Shown here one piece after another: positions 16,398 to 24,905 of a stretch of 64,000 nucleotides of DNA (its first letter is position 1; each line of letters starts with the position of its first letter). The stretch comes from Bacillota bacterium (lineage in GTDB: Bacteria > Bacillota_I > Bacilli_A > RF39 > UBA660). Under the pieces are notes generated by a model. That model saw nothing but the letters and a program-made list of their open reading frames with translations. It was not told the origin of the DNA and ran no database searches. A program made the translations under genes and the position numbers. The stretch spans positions 67,350 to 131,349 of the forward strand of contig SVAU01000007.1 in assembly GCA_015059245.1 (NCBI GenBank), read 5' to 3'.

Positions 16398-16787
16398 TTA
16401 TTCACCTTCTATTTCTTTAATTATGTCTTTTGTATTATCTATTAATAATCTAGTTTTACCTATTCTATAAGCTATTTTATCTACAATGAACGATATTAGA
16501 ATATCTATGTATATCATTCTATGATCAATTAATATTGATAGTAAAATAAACACTATTAATCTCGGTATAAGAACAATTCCAAAGACTGTATATTTATTAC
16601 TGAATGAGTTTGCTAAATGAAGACTACTATACATAGCATAGAATAATATTGCTGTATAAATTAATATATATAGAATGTAGTTTGATACTGTTTCTTCTCC
16701 AAATACTAGTGTTGCTAATAAAGCAATTGCTAATATTGTAACTAAAACTCTTACTAGTAATTTCATATCTATTTTTTTATTATTCAT
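16398..16787 (-). CDS. Small integral membrane protein, 129 residues
   Basis: No family is recognised. The protein has four hydrophobic segments (about residues 9-29, 33-53, 66-87 and 90-106) and a charged C-terminal tail. It sits between yqeH and mutL with gaps of only a few bases, so it is probably part of the same transcript. An AGGAG ribosome site precedes the ATG. Position gives no clear functional hint. Confidence 0.65.
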   Translation of the reverse strand: MNNKKIDMKLLVRVLVTILAIALLATLVFGEETVSNYILYILIYTAILFYAMYSSLHLANSFSNKYTVFGIVLIPRLIVFILLSILIDHRMIYIDILISFIVDKIAYRIGKTRLLIDNTKDIIKEIEGE

Positions 16788-16795
16788 AAGTACTC

Positions 16796-17782
16796 CTAGA
16801 ACATAGATTTTCTTATTTCGAATAAGTCTTTATTATATGTATATATTTTTAATTTACATGCTTTTTTTATATTTATAAAACCTAATGATTTTATTATTAA
16901 GTCACTATTATCTGGTATATCTAATGTTATTTGTTCTAAATCCAATAGATTAGTATTATTATCAAATACTCTTTCTACGTTAATAGCATTAGATATATAG
17001 AATGTTAAACTATTATTTACTGATGATTGTAATCTTATTTTATCTTCAATAAGAATAGATGATATTGGTTTTACTTGATATGTAGCTGGTTTTAGGAATG
17101 TACGAGGCATTACTCTTTTAATAAGTTCAAATTCTTCTGGATTATATATTGTTGTAGTATTTGTAAAACCAGGTGAATCTATTATAGATATATTATCTAG
17201 TTTTGTTTTAATAAAATCTATTGTTGTATTAGGTATTGAACTTGTAGTTATTTTGTTTTCATTTGTTGCATTAGTTAGATTGTTTATTAATGTAGATTTA
17301 CCTGCATTTGTATATCCTAGAATATATACTTCGTTTATATTTTTAGATTCTAGTTTATTTAGTAAAGATTTAGTATTTATATTTTTCTTAGAAGATTGGA
17401 ATAGTATTTCTTCTTTAATACCATATGATTCTTTTAACCAAGTAATTATTTTATTTTCTTTTATTGATTTAGGTATTATATCTAGTTTACTTATTATTAA
17501 TGTTTTAGGTACTGTTATATCTTTGAAAGTATTTATTGTTTCACTATTGATATTTAGTAAGTCTACTAAGAAGTAAACATATTTTGCTTTTTTGTTTACT
17601 TCTTTTAAGATATAACTATTTATGTTATCTAAGTTAGTTACTATTCTTTCATTATAATGGATTATTTTGAAACATCTTTCACAGTATGAAGAATCTTTTA
17701 TTTTATCTTCTCTTATATAACCTTTTTCTTCTTTGTTAGATGATTGTAATGTTGTGCCGCATCCGATACATTTTTTACTCAT
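16796..17782 (-). CDS. yqeH: YqeH family circularly permuted GTPase
   Basis: This 328-residue YqeH-type GTPase has an N-terminal zinc finger (CIGCG and YCERC) and a permuted GTPase domain: the G4-like ISKLD comes before G1 GYTNAGKST and G3 DSPGF. YqeH is needed for 30S subunit maturation. The start was set at the ATG at 17782, eight bases after AAGGGTG. It overlaps the end of yqeG by 8 bp, and the yqeG-yqeH order is conserved in Bacillota. Confidence 0.93.
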   Translation of the reverse strand: MSKKCIGCGTTLQSSNKEEKGYIREDKIKDSSYCERCFKIIHYNERIVTNLDNINSYILKEVNKKAKYVYFLVDLLNINSETINTFKDITVPKTLIISKLDIIPKSIKENKIITWLKESYGIKEEILFQSSKKNINTKSLLNKLESKNINEVYILGYTNAGKSTLINNLTNATNENKITTSSIPNTTIDFIKTKLDNISIIDSPGFTNTTTIYNPEEFELIKRVMPRTFLKPATYQVKPISSILIEDKIRLQSSVNNSLTFYISNAINVERVFDNNTNLLDLEQITLDIPDNSDLIIKSLGFINIKKACKLKIYTYNKDLFEIRKSMF

Positions 17783-18287
17783 AATATTCACCCTTTTTTA
17801 TTATTTTTGTTTTATTTATTAGTTTATTTTCTTTTATTCTGTTTATTTTAGTAGTTATAAATTCATGTTTTGATATAGGATCTACTAGGATACTTAGTAT
17901 GCCTAAGTTATTAGCTCCTTTTATATCAGTATATAGTTGATCTCCAATAGCGGCACATTCTTCATATTTTAAGTTATTTTCTTTAATTATCTTGTTGTAG
18001 TTACGTGGTGATGGTTTCATAGAAAAGTGGTATGTTTTGATATTAAGTGCATTTTTAAATCTTGTTGCTCTTTTTTTAAGTGCGTTAGTAATTATGAATA
18101 TATTAAAGCCTTTTTCTTTTAAGTTATTAAATAGTTCTATGACTTCTTTACTAGGTAGTTTATCTTTAGAACTAGAAATTGTATTATCTATATCAAATAG
18201 TAAATTCCTTATATTTTGTTTTAGTAATTTGTCATAATTAATGCTAAATATGTCTTTTTGATATATTTTAGGTTTTAATAATTTCAT
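17775..18287 (-). CDS. yqeG: YqeG family HAD IIIA-type phosphatase
   Basis: This 170-residue HAD-superfamily protein has motif I FDIDNT, motif II in IITNALKKR and motif III/IV IGDQLYTDIKGAN. YqeG proteins are HAD phosphatases; the physiological substrate in most Bacillota is not defined. The start was placed at the ATG at 18287 behind AGGAG, three codons inside a TTG-started reading. It overlaps yqeH, and the pair is conserved near ribosome-assembly genes. Confidence 0.92.
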   Translation of the reverse strand: MKLLKPKIYQKDIFSINYDKLLKQNIRNLLFDIDNTISSSKDKLPSKEVIELFNNLKEKGFNIFIITNALKKRATRFKNALNIKTYHFSMKPSPRNYNKIIKENNLKYEECAAIGDQLYTDIKGANNLGILSILVDPISKHEFITTKINRIKENKLINKTKIIKKGEYYE

Positions 18288-18337
18288 ATAGATCAACTCC
18301 TTTTATATTATAACTTATTTAGGTAGTTTTAAAAAGA

Positions 18338-18358
18338 AAAAAGCCATATTTGGCTTTA
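18338..18358 (-). terminator. Intrinsic terminator after the FtsX-like lipoprotein gene
   Basis: AAAGCCA / TGGCTTT hairpin with a run of T on the minus strand, separating the lipoprotein genes from yqeG. Confidence 0.75.
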
Positions 18359-18361
18359 TTA

Positions 18362-18973
18362 TTATTCTGTTGTACATGTAGCATTTGATTTAGCATATAT
18401 TTTTTTACATGCTGCATCACCACATAAGTATTTTCCTTTAGGATATAACATTTTTGTTTCTTTTGTTTCATCTTCTGGAGAGAATACTAGTACTCCATCT
18501 TTTTCTTTTACTTTACCTTTTTCTAAGTCTTTTTCTTCGGCTTCATCTGAGTTAGTAAAAGTGTACTTATTAAATCCTTGGATATTATAGATTGCTATAT
18601 TATGTTTTGCATAACTTTGTTCTGCTTTATGTACTCCACTCATCTTACTTAGTTGTTCTACGTATGTACCTACTGCGTCCATTGAATCAAATGTAACGAT
18701 TAGTACTTCATGGATATCCATTTGATTAGGATCTTGACCTAATAGATTAGCATAGTCTTCTTTAGTGTGGAAGTTAGTTGAATCTACATTATCGTATGTA
18801 GCTACTTTATCTTCTACTGCTTTTCTATCTGCTTCTTTATAGTTATCTTTGAATTGAACTACGATAGTTGCTTTTTCTTCGTATGTACACCAATAACCTT
18901 TATATTCGTTTCCGCATCCTGTTAGGAATAAAGTCATAATTATTAATAATGCTGTATATATTCTTTTTTTCAT
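18362..18973 (-). CDS. Lipoprotein with FtsX extracellular domain-like region
   Basis: The start at 18973 gives MKKRIYTALLIIMTLFLTGC, a lipoprotein signal with lipobox LTGC; a longer reading would put 17 residues in front and hide the signal. The middle of the protein (VVQFKDNYKEADRKAVEDKV, LIVTFDSMDAVGTYVEQLSK) matches the pattern of the extracellular loop domain of cell-division protein FtsX, which contacts peptidoglycan hydrolases. There are no FtsX transmembrane segments. A Cys pair near the C-terminus (CGDAACKK) could form a disulfide. It follows another lipoprotein gene by 4 bp. Confidence 0.65.
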   Translation of the reverse strand: MKKRIYTALLIIMTLFLTGCGNEYKGYWCTYEEKATIVVQFKDNYKEADRKAVEDKVATYDNVDSTNFHTKEDYANLLGQDPNQMDIHEVLIVTFDSMDAVGTYVEQLSKMSGVHKAEQSYAKHNIAIYNIQGFNKYTFTNSDEAEEKDLEKGKVKEKDGVLVFSPEDETKETKMLYPKGKYLCGDAACKKIYAKSNATCTTE

Positions 18974-18977
18974 TTTA

Positions 18978-19877
18978 TTACACCCTTCTAGTATATGTAT
19001 AATCTTTATTATATTTATAATCAAATAATTTAAAACTAGTATGTTCTACTGATATTATTTTAAATCTTTTTGTATATGTTCCGTCTTCTTTATCTGATGT
19101 ATATATTATATCATCTTTTATGTAGTAGTATGTTTGTTCATAATGTGCCATGTTAGTAGGCTTTTCAAAAACGTCATCATATTCTTTTGTTAGTATTTCT
19201 AAGAAGTATTTAACATTATGATGGAATAATAAGGAACGATAAGTTATTCTATCTCTTTTACCTTCTGTGATAGTAAAGTGTTCCCATGATTTTATTATTC
19301 CTAATTCTTTATGGCTATTATAGAAGTCTTTAGCTTCTTTAGTATTCCATATTCTATTTATGTAGTTATATGATACTGATATGTTACCTTTATCATATTC
19401 TTCTTGAGCTAATCTTAGATTCTCTTTTATATCTTTTTCGCTAGTATAATCTAAGACTGTATAAAATCTTTTATCTTCTAGATCTCTTTTTAGTGTTTCA
19501 TAGTTTACGTATTCATTTGTTACTGTTATTTGGCCACCTTCTATTACATGGTATCCATTAGAAGTAAAGTCTGCTTCGAATAAGTTGAATATGTAAAATG
19601 CTGCTTCTGTATCTAAGTGATTATAGTATGTAAAATATATTGCTTTATTAGTTTCTTTAGCATACTTTTCTAAATCTACTAGAAATTCTCTATATCCTGG
19701 TTGAGTTTCATTTACTATAGCAAATATAAAGTCTTTTATTCCTTCGCCAGCAAAGTTTTTAGTTAATTCAATACCAGATATCTCTACTAGTTGTCCTTCT
19801 TTATAGTCTTTTGTACCACAAGATGATATTAATATTGGAATAACTAAAATAATAATTAGTTTTAATATTTTTTTCAT
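18978..19877 (-). CDS. Putative lipoprotein, 299 residues
   Basis: The N-terminus has a lipoprotein signal ending in the lipobox ISSC (Cys20). The mature part is mixed alpha/beta, rich in Tyr, Asp and Lys, with no recognised domain. It is the first gene of a two-gene unit with the FtsX-like lipoprotein gene, which begins 4 bp after this stop. The two may act together at the cell surface, perhaps in wall remodelling, but that is only inferred from the partner. Confidence 0.6.
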   Translation of the reverse strand: MKKILKLIIILVIPILISSCGTKDYKEGQLVEISGIELTKNFAGEGIKDFIFAIVNETQPGYREFLVDLEKYAKETNKAIYFTYYNHLDTEAAFYIFNLFEADFTSNGYHVIEGGQITVTNEYVNYETLKRDLEDKRFYTVLDYTSEKDIKENLRLAQEEYDKGNISVSYNYINRIWNTKEAKDFYNSHKELGIIKSWEHFTITEGKRDRITYRSLLFHHNVKYFLEILTKEYDDVFEKPTNMAHYEQTYYYIKDDIIYTSDKEDGTYTKRFKIISVEHTSFKLFDYKYNKDYTYTRRV

Positions 19878-19956
19878 ATTATCAAATCCCTATTTAATTA
19901 TAACATTTTTGAGTATTTATTTAAATCATTTTAATATATTTATATTAGGTGATTAG

Positions 19957-20652
19957 ATGTTTTTTAAATTGATTAACTTTATTAAAGGCTTATGGTTCTT
20001 TACTGGTAGTTATTCTGTTAATGTATTTCCTCCTCCTTTAGATAAAGATGAAGAAGATAGATGTATTAAGTTATTAGAACAAGGAGATATGGATGCTAGG
20101 AATAAGTTAATAGAACATAATTTAAGATTAGTAGCACATTTAGTTAAGAAGTATGAGTGTAAGGATGTTAGTAGTGATGATTTAATAAGTATTGGTACTA
20201 TAGGACTTATTAAAGGTGTAGATAGTTATGATAGTAGTAAGAATATAAAGATTACTACTTATATAGCTAAGTGTGCTTTAAATGAGATATTAATGTATTT
20301 TAGAACTAGTAAGAAGATTAATAATGAGATTAGTTTGAATGATTATATAAGTACTGATAAGGAAGGTAATGAAATATCTTTAATAGATATATTGCCTAGT
20401 GAAGATATAGATATTAGTACTAAGATAGTTAATGATATTGATATTGAGTTATTACATAATTATTTAGATGTATTAAGTGATAAAGAGAAAGATATTATTA
20501 TTAAGAGATATGGTTTATATAATGGAGATTATTATACTCAGAAAGAGATTGCTAAGATGATGCATATATCTAGAAGTTATGTTTCTAGAATGGAAAAAAG
20601 GGCTTTAATTAAACTATATAAAGAATTTTATAAAAATAAAAAAGGACTTTAG
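19957..20652 (+). CDS. sigK: Sporulation sigma factor SigK
   Basis: This 231-residue sigma-70 family protein has an N-terminal pro-sequence-like hydrophobic stretch (residues 1-20) before FPPPLDKDEED. It then has region 2 (IEHNLRLVAHLVKKYE, DLISIGTIGLIKGVDSYD) and region 4 with the helix-turn-helix HISRSYVSRMEKRALIK. These match SigK, the late mother-cell sigma factor. The gene is continuous, unlike B. subtilis where the skin element splits it. The pro-sequence implies activation by a SpoIVFB-type protease. It is divergent from the lipoprotein genes and convergent with divIVA. Confidence 0.92.
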   Translation: MFFKLINFIKGLWFFTGSYSVNVFPPPLDKDEEDRCIKLLEQGDMDARNKLIEHNLRLVAHLVKKYECKDVSSDDLISIGTIGLIKGVDSYDSSKNIKITTYIAKCALNEILMYFRTSKKINNEISLNDYISTDKEGNEISLIDILPSEDIDISTKIVNDIDIELLHNYLDVLSDKEKDIIIKRYGLYNGDYYTQKEIAKMMHISRSYVSRMEKRALIKLYKEFYKNKKGL

Positions 20653-20659
20653 GTCCTTT
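20641..20659. terminator. Bidirectional terminator between sigK and divIVA
   Basis: AAAGGAC / GTCCTTT hairpin with A/T-rich flanks between convergent genes. Confidence 0.75.
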
Positions 20660-21086
20660 ATTCAGTTATGTTATCTACGTCATCTACCATAGTAAGTTGT
20701 TCTTCTATAGTAGCTTTTATACGAGATTTGTATATTTTAAGGCTTCTTCTTAATTGATCTGCTTCTATTTCAGTTTTTTCTGCTTTTATAAGTGCATCAT
20801 TTATTATATGAGATGCGTTCTTTTTGGCTTGATCAATTATAAGTTTTGCTTCTTCTTTTGCTATCTTTTTTATTTGATTTGATGAGTCTTCTGCTACTAG
20901 TACAGCAGTGTTTAATGTTGATTCTAGATTCTTATAGTATTCTAGTCTGTCTTTTAATGCTTTTAATTCTATTTCTCTAGATTTAAGTTTATCTAGAACA
21001 TTTTCATATTCTCTAGTAACTTCATTAACAAAGGCATTAACTTCTGTTTTGTCATATCCATTCAGAGTTGTATTAAATTGTTTCAT
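20658..21086 (-). CDS. divIVA: DivIVA domain protein
   Basis: This 142-residue protein starts with the membrane-curvature-binding DivIVA motif (LNGYDKTEVNAFVNEVTREYE) and continues as one long coiled coil. DivIVA marks cell poles and septa and recruits division or chromosome-anchoring partners. It is shorter than B. subtilis DivIVA (164 residues) and its first residues MKQFNTTLNGYDK deviate slightly, so it could be a DivIVA or a GpsB-like member. It directly follows sepF, as in the conserved ylm/div cluster. Confidence 0.82.
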   Translation of the reverse strand: MKQFNTTLNGYDKTEVNAFVNEVTREYENVLDKLKSREIELKALKDRLEYYKNLESTLNTAVLVAEDSSNQIKKIAKEEAKLIIDQAKKNASHIINDALIKAEKTEIEADQLRRSLKIYKSRIKATIEEQLTMVDDVDNITE

Positions 21087-21113
21087 GACTCACCTTCTTT
21101 AGTTAGATAAAAA

Positions 21114-21509
21114 CTACCATTCTGGATTTTCTTCAGTTTTATCTTGGTCTTTATTATCTTCGCTAATTTTTCCTTGAACATTAACATTTTTAGGTGTACA
21201 TAGATATATTCCAACACCTATTTTTTGCATAGTTCCACCTATAGCATAGATACATCCGCTTAAAAAGTCAATAATTCTTTTAGCTTGATCAGATGTAACT
21301 CTTTTTAAATTAACTACTACACTATTTCTATTTTTTAGATGATCAGCGATTTGTTGTGACTCAGAGTAAGCACGTGGTTCTAATAAAATCATCTTGTTGT
21401 TAGAGTTTTCGATAGGTGTAGATTCTATATCATAGAATTCGTCTTCTGTTCCATTTATGTTTTCATCGTATTCATCTTTTGTAAAAATATCTTTTATACT
21501 AAATGCCAT
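21114..21509 (-). CDS. sepF: Cell division protein SepF
   Basis: This 131-residue SepF has the core domain [20 protein letters not shown] and [20 protein letters not shown], ending in the glycine-rich [16 protein letters not shown]. The N-terminal stretch (MAFSIKDIF) would be the membrane-binding amphipathic helix. SepF tethers and organises FtsZ at the division site. A GGAGG site precedes the ATG. divIVA lies 27 bp downstream. Confidence 0.95.
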   Translation of the reverse strand: MAFSIKDIFTKDEYDENINGTEDEFYDIESTPIENSNNKMILLEPRAYSESQQIADHLKNRNSVVVNLKRVTSDQAKRIIDFLSGCIYAIGGTMQKIGVGIYLCTPKNVNVQGKISEDNKDQDKTEENPEW

Positions 21510-21595
21510 ATATAAGCCTCCTACACTATATTACTATTTAATTATATAGTATTCTTTTGTATTTTTCAATAAATAAAGATAAATAAATAGGTTTT

Positions 21596-23155
21596 TTATT
21601 CGTCTTTTTTCTTTAATGTTAGACTATATCCTGTTTCTTTTACATTTAATGCTTCTAAAATTACATTTTCGTATGTTGCATGTATTTCTTTGAATGTTGG
21701 ATTGAAACTTCTATGTTCTATATCGTGTATTTTATCTATCATTTCTTTTGTCATGTTTTGTTTTACTGAATATGATGGATTTATACTATCTATTCCTACT
21801 ATTATACGTGTTCCGTTTAGTTCTGTATATACTACTTTTATTCCGCCACAACCTATATAGTAGAAGTCTATGTCGTCTTTATGAAATAATCTTTTTCCTT
21901 TACCTTTTATTGCTATTTTATATAGTAGATTATATATATTACCATAAGTTTCTATTGATTGAAGTTCTAAGTTACGTAGGAACACTGGTACTCCTTCTTT
22001 ATCTGTAACATAGAATAATGAGTTTGGTTCTTTATCGTTTTCTTCTATGTTTATTAAGACATTCTTAAGTACTCTAGTTCTATCGTTTAGTATTTCTAAT
22101 GCTTCATGGATATCATCTATTTGATCGAAGTAACTTAAATATTTGCACATAGATATAACATCTTTTTTAGCTCTAGACAACAAGTCTTTTAGTGGACCAG
22201 ATATTGTCTTTTCTTTTAAATCTGCTTTTTTTACTAGTTCTAATTCTTCTTCAGTTAGGAATCTTTTCATAGCTTCTAGAGTTTTTTCCATTTGAATTAT
22301 TCTGTTTTCTTCTTCTATTTTTAATTCCATTTGTGATATTAGTTCGTTTTGAGTAGATATATCAATACCTGCAGTTTTTGATAATAACTTAAAATTATCT
22401 ATATCTAGTGTTCTTATGATAGTTGTACCATTTATATAATCTTGTAATTCTTTTAATGCTCTTCTTTGTAGTTCTAGTTCTGGTTTAGTTTCTTTCTTTT
22501 CTAGTTTATCTTTTTCTATTCTTAGTTGAACATATAATTGAGAAATTACTATTTCATATTCTTCTAATTCTTTTTCTTTGAATGCTGATTGAAATAGTTT
22601 GTCTAATAATAGGTATACTGTACTTAGTTTAGCCCCGCTAAGTAAATTTCCTGATTCGTCAAAGAAATTTGTTATATTCTTTTTTATTTTATCTTCTACT
22701 CTATCATTTTCTTTTGAATGTACGCATAGTTGAATTATGAATTTAAGTAAAGATTCTGGATTTATATTATGTGTTTTTGCATATGTAAGCATTTCTCTTA
22801 TTATGACCTCGTTAGGCCATATTTCTCCTGTTATACCTTGTTCTGTTATTACTGGTAGTGCTTGTTTTATTTGAGATATTTGTCTTTCGTAAGTAGATTT
22901 TAACTTAGAAAGTCTATTTAATTCTCTTTTTCTTACGTAACTTTGTAATTCAGTAGTTGATGGCCCAATTATTCTTTTAAATAATGGTACTTTTTCGTTT
23001 TTTATATATTCTTTTCTTATTTGTTCTTTGCTACCATATGCTGTTATATCTATATATTGGGGGTCTGGTATATTCTCTATTTCTGTAAGTATACCTTTTA
23101 GTTTAATTTCAATTATATTTAGTTGTGTTTGTAAATAGTTTTTAAAATTCTTCAT
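21596..23155 (-). CDS. Large coiled-coil hypothetical protein, 519 residues
   Basis: No family is recognised. The protein is soluble, mostly helical and highly charged, with long coiled-coil-like stretches (about residues 75-115, 200-300) and a C-terminal mixed region (about 380-519) containing FYYIGCGGIKVVYTELNGTRIIVGID. It is encoded alone between sepF and glyS. A possible structural or scaffold role is inference from the coiled coils only. Confidence 0.55.
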   Translation of the reverse strand: MKNFKNYLQTQLNIIEIKLKGILTEIENIPDPQYIDITAYGSKEQIRKEYIKNEKVPLFKRIIGPSTTELQSYVRKRELNRLSKLKSTYERQISQIKQALPVITEQGITGEIWPNEVIIREMLTYAKTHNINPESLLKFIIQLCVHSKENDRVEDKIKKNITNFFDESGNLLSGAKLSTVYLLLDKLFQSAFKEKELEEYEIVISQLYVQLRIEKDKLEKKETKPELELQRRALKELQDYINGTTIIRTLDIDNFKLLSKTAGIDISTQNELISQMELKIEEENRIIQMEKTLEAMKRFLTEEELELVKKADLKEKTISGPLKDLLSRAKKDVISMCKYLSYFDQIDDIHEALEILNDRTRVLKNVLINIEENDKEPNSLFYVTDKEGVPVFLRNLELQSIETYGNIYNLLYKIAIKGKGKRLFHKDDIDFYYIGCGGIKVVYTELNGTRIIVGIDSINPSYSVKQNMTKEMIDKIHDIEHRSFNPTFKEIHATYENVILEALNVKETGYSLTLKKKDE

Positions 23156-23217
23156 TGTTATGTCCCCCTTCGTAAATTTTGTTCTATTATATAATACATG
23201 AATTTTGAGGACAAATG

Positions 23218-23241
23218 AAAAGACGGAATTAATCCGCCTTT
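23218..23241 (-). terminator. Probable terminator of glyS
   Basis: An imperfect hairpin AAGACGGA / TCCGCCTT, followed on the minus strand by a T-containing stretch, lies about 20 bp after the glyS stop. Confidence 0.5.
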
Positions 23242-23256
23242 AACGTGAATTTTACA

Positions 23257-24636
23257 CTAAAAATCTATTTTTTCTTTAATATAATCTACTAATTCATCGA
23301 TAGATAATTTAATTTGTTCCATAGTATCTCTATCTCTTACTGTAACTGTATTGTTTTCTAAAGTTTCATCGTCGATAGTAATACTGAATGGTGTTCCTAC
23401 TGCATCATTTCTTCTATAACGTTTTCCGATTGAACCAGATTCATCATAAGATACGTTGAACTCTTTACATAATTTAGCATATAGTTCCATAGCTTTTTCT
23501 CCATGTACTTTTTTGATTAATGGTAGAATTGTTGCTTTTACTGGAGCTAGTGCTGGATGTATTTTTAATACTTCTCTTGTATCTCCATTTTCTAGTTCTT
23601 CTCTTTCGTATGCGTTACAAATAAATGCTAGTATAGCTCTATCAAGACCAAGTGATGGTTCTACTACGTATGGAGTATATCTTTCGTTTGTTTCTGGATC
23701 TAAGTATCTTAAATCTGCTTTAGAATGTTCCATATGTACTCCTAGGTCATAGTCAGTTCTATCTGCTATTCCCCATAATTCTCCCCATCCCATTGGGAAT
23801 AAGAATTCGATATCAGTAGTAGCTTTACTATAGAATGATAGTTCTTCTTTAGCATGATCTCTGTATCTTAGGTTTTCATTTTTTATACCTAATGATTTTA
23901 ACCAATCGATGCAGTATGTTTTCCAGTATCCGAACCATTCTAGGTCAGTATCTGGCTTACAGAAGAATTCAAGTTCCATTTGTTCAAATTCTCTTGTTCT
24001 AAATGTGAAGTTACCTGGAGTAATTTCATTTCTGAATGATTTACCAGTTTGTCCAATACCAAATGGTACTTTTGCTCTCATACTTCTTTGTACATTTAAG
24101 AAGTTAACGAAGATACCTTGAGCTGTTTCACCACGAAGATATACTTTTGATTTAGAATCTTCAGTAACACCTTGATGAGTTTCGAATAGAAGGTTGAATT
24201 TTCTAATTGGTGTGAAGTCGTTTGAATCACATTTTGGACATTTGATGTTGTTTTCTTTGATGAATTCTTCTATTTGTTCATTTGACCATCCGTCACCAGT
24301 TTCTTTTCCTTCAGTGAATTCTTCAATTAGTTTATCTGCTCTATGACGTGCTTTACATTTTTTGCAATCTATTAGTGGGTCGTTGAAGTTAGTTACGTGT
24401 CCACTTGCTACCCATACTTCTGGGTTCATAAGAATTGCAGCATCTAATCCGTAGTTATATGGATTTTCTTGGATGAATTTTTTCCACCAAGCACGACGTA
24501 CGTTTTCTTTTAATTCTCTTCCTAATGGTCCGTAATCCCAAGTGTTAGATAATCCTCCGTAGATTTCACTTCCTTGAAATATGAAACCATATTGTTTACA
24601 ATAATTTACTATGTCTTCCATTTTAATTTTTTCCAT
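23257..24636 (-). CDS. glyS: Glycyl-tRNA synthetase, eukaryote-type single-chain
   Basis: This 459-residue class II synthetase charges tRNA-Gly. It has the GlyRS N-terminus [20 protein letters not shown], motif 2 in [20 protein letters not shown] and motif 3 [15 protein letters not shown], plus a Cys-rich insert (CKKCKARH and CPKCDS) typical of the homodimeric form. The start is the ATG at 24636 behind GAGG; an upstream in-frame ATG at 24711 would add 25 unrelated residues. Expression is controlled by the T-box leader upstream. Confidence 0.95.
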   Translation of the reverse strand: MEKIKMEDIVNYCKQYGFIFQGSEIYGGLSNTWDYGPLGRELKENVRRAWWKKFIQENPYNYGLDAAILMNPEVWVASGHVTNFNDPLIDCKKCKARHRADKLIEEFTEGKETGDGWSNEQIEEFIKENNIKCPKCDSNDFTPIRKFNLLFETHQGVTEDSKSKVYLRGETAQGIFVNFLNVQRSMRAKVPFGIGQTGKSFRNEITPGNFTFRTREFEQMELEFFCKPDTDLEWFGYWKTYCIDWLKSLGIKNENLRYRDHAKEELSFYSKATTDIEFLFPMGWGELWGIADRTDYDLGVHMEHSKADLRYLDPETNERYTPYVVEPSLGLDRAILAFICNAYEREELENGDTREVLKIHPALAPVKATILPLIKKVHGEKAMELYAKLCKEFNVSYDESGSIGKRYRRNDAVGTPFSITIDDETLENNTVTVRDRDTMEQIKLSIDELVDYIKEKIDF

Positions 24637-24676
24637 ATTTATTCCTCTTTCTTTTTTTATTATATTTATTTGTTTA

Positions 24677-24730
24677 TTAGATGGAACTGCAACCTCGTTC
24701 GTGTTCCTCAAATGGCTTATGTCTTAACAT
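24677..24730 (-). CDS. Possible 17-residue leader peptide between T-box and glyS
   Basis: An ATG at 24730 follows AGGAAGTGATAAAT and opens a 17-codon ORF ([17 protein letters not shown]) located after the T-box terminator and before glyS. Its second half overlaps a segment complementary to the T-box. It may be translated when the leader is read through, or the RBS may be fortuitous. Confidence 0.3.
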   Translation of the reverse strand: MLRHKPFEEHERGCSSI

Positions 24731-24754
24731 ATTTATCACTTCCTAAATAAAAAA

Positions 24755-24870
24755 ACTTCTAGAAATGTGTAGGAACGAGATTAACCCGCGGTTCCATCCT
24801 ACTTATTTCTAGAAGAAATCATCTTTATTATATATAGCTCGTGGTTGCCAACCCAGTCGTCGCTTGTATG
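24755..24870 (-). promoter_or_regulatory. Glycine T-box riboswitch leader of glyS
   Basis: The T-box core AGGATGGAACCGCG lies at 24800-24787. It is embedded in a strong terminator (CTTCTAGAAAT ... TTCCTACACATTTCTAGAAG, 24815-24755) ending in seven T. Uncharged tRNA-Gly would pair through its CCA end with the T-box and favour the antiterminator. The stem I region (about 24870-24816) is short. It holds GGTTGGCAACC, where GGC is the plausible glycine specifier codon. Confidence 0.88.
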
Positions 24871-24875
24871 AATTG

Positions 24876-24903
24876 ATTATAACAAATATTATTTTTTTGT
24901 CAA
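24876..24903 (-). promoter_or_regulatory. SigA-type promoter of the glyS T-box transcript
   Basis: Perfect TTGACA (24903-24898) and TATAAT (24881-24876) boxes separated by 16 bp. The -35 box starts 3 bp after the stop codon of the upstream gene. Confidence 0.85.
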
Positions 24904-24905
24904 CT

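Noticed and set aside
19957..20652. skin-type interruption of sigK
   Set aside because: The reading frame is complete from the pro-sequence to region 4.
24637..24711. Upstream in-frame start of glyS at 24711
   Set aside because: It would add 25 residues unlike GlyRS and lacks a well-spaced ribosome site, whereas the ATG at 24636 has one and matches the family N-terminus.
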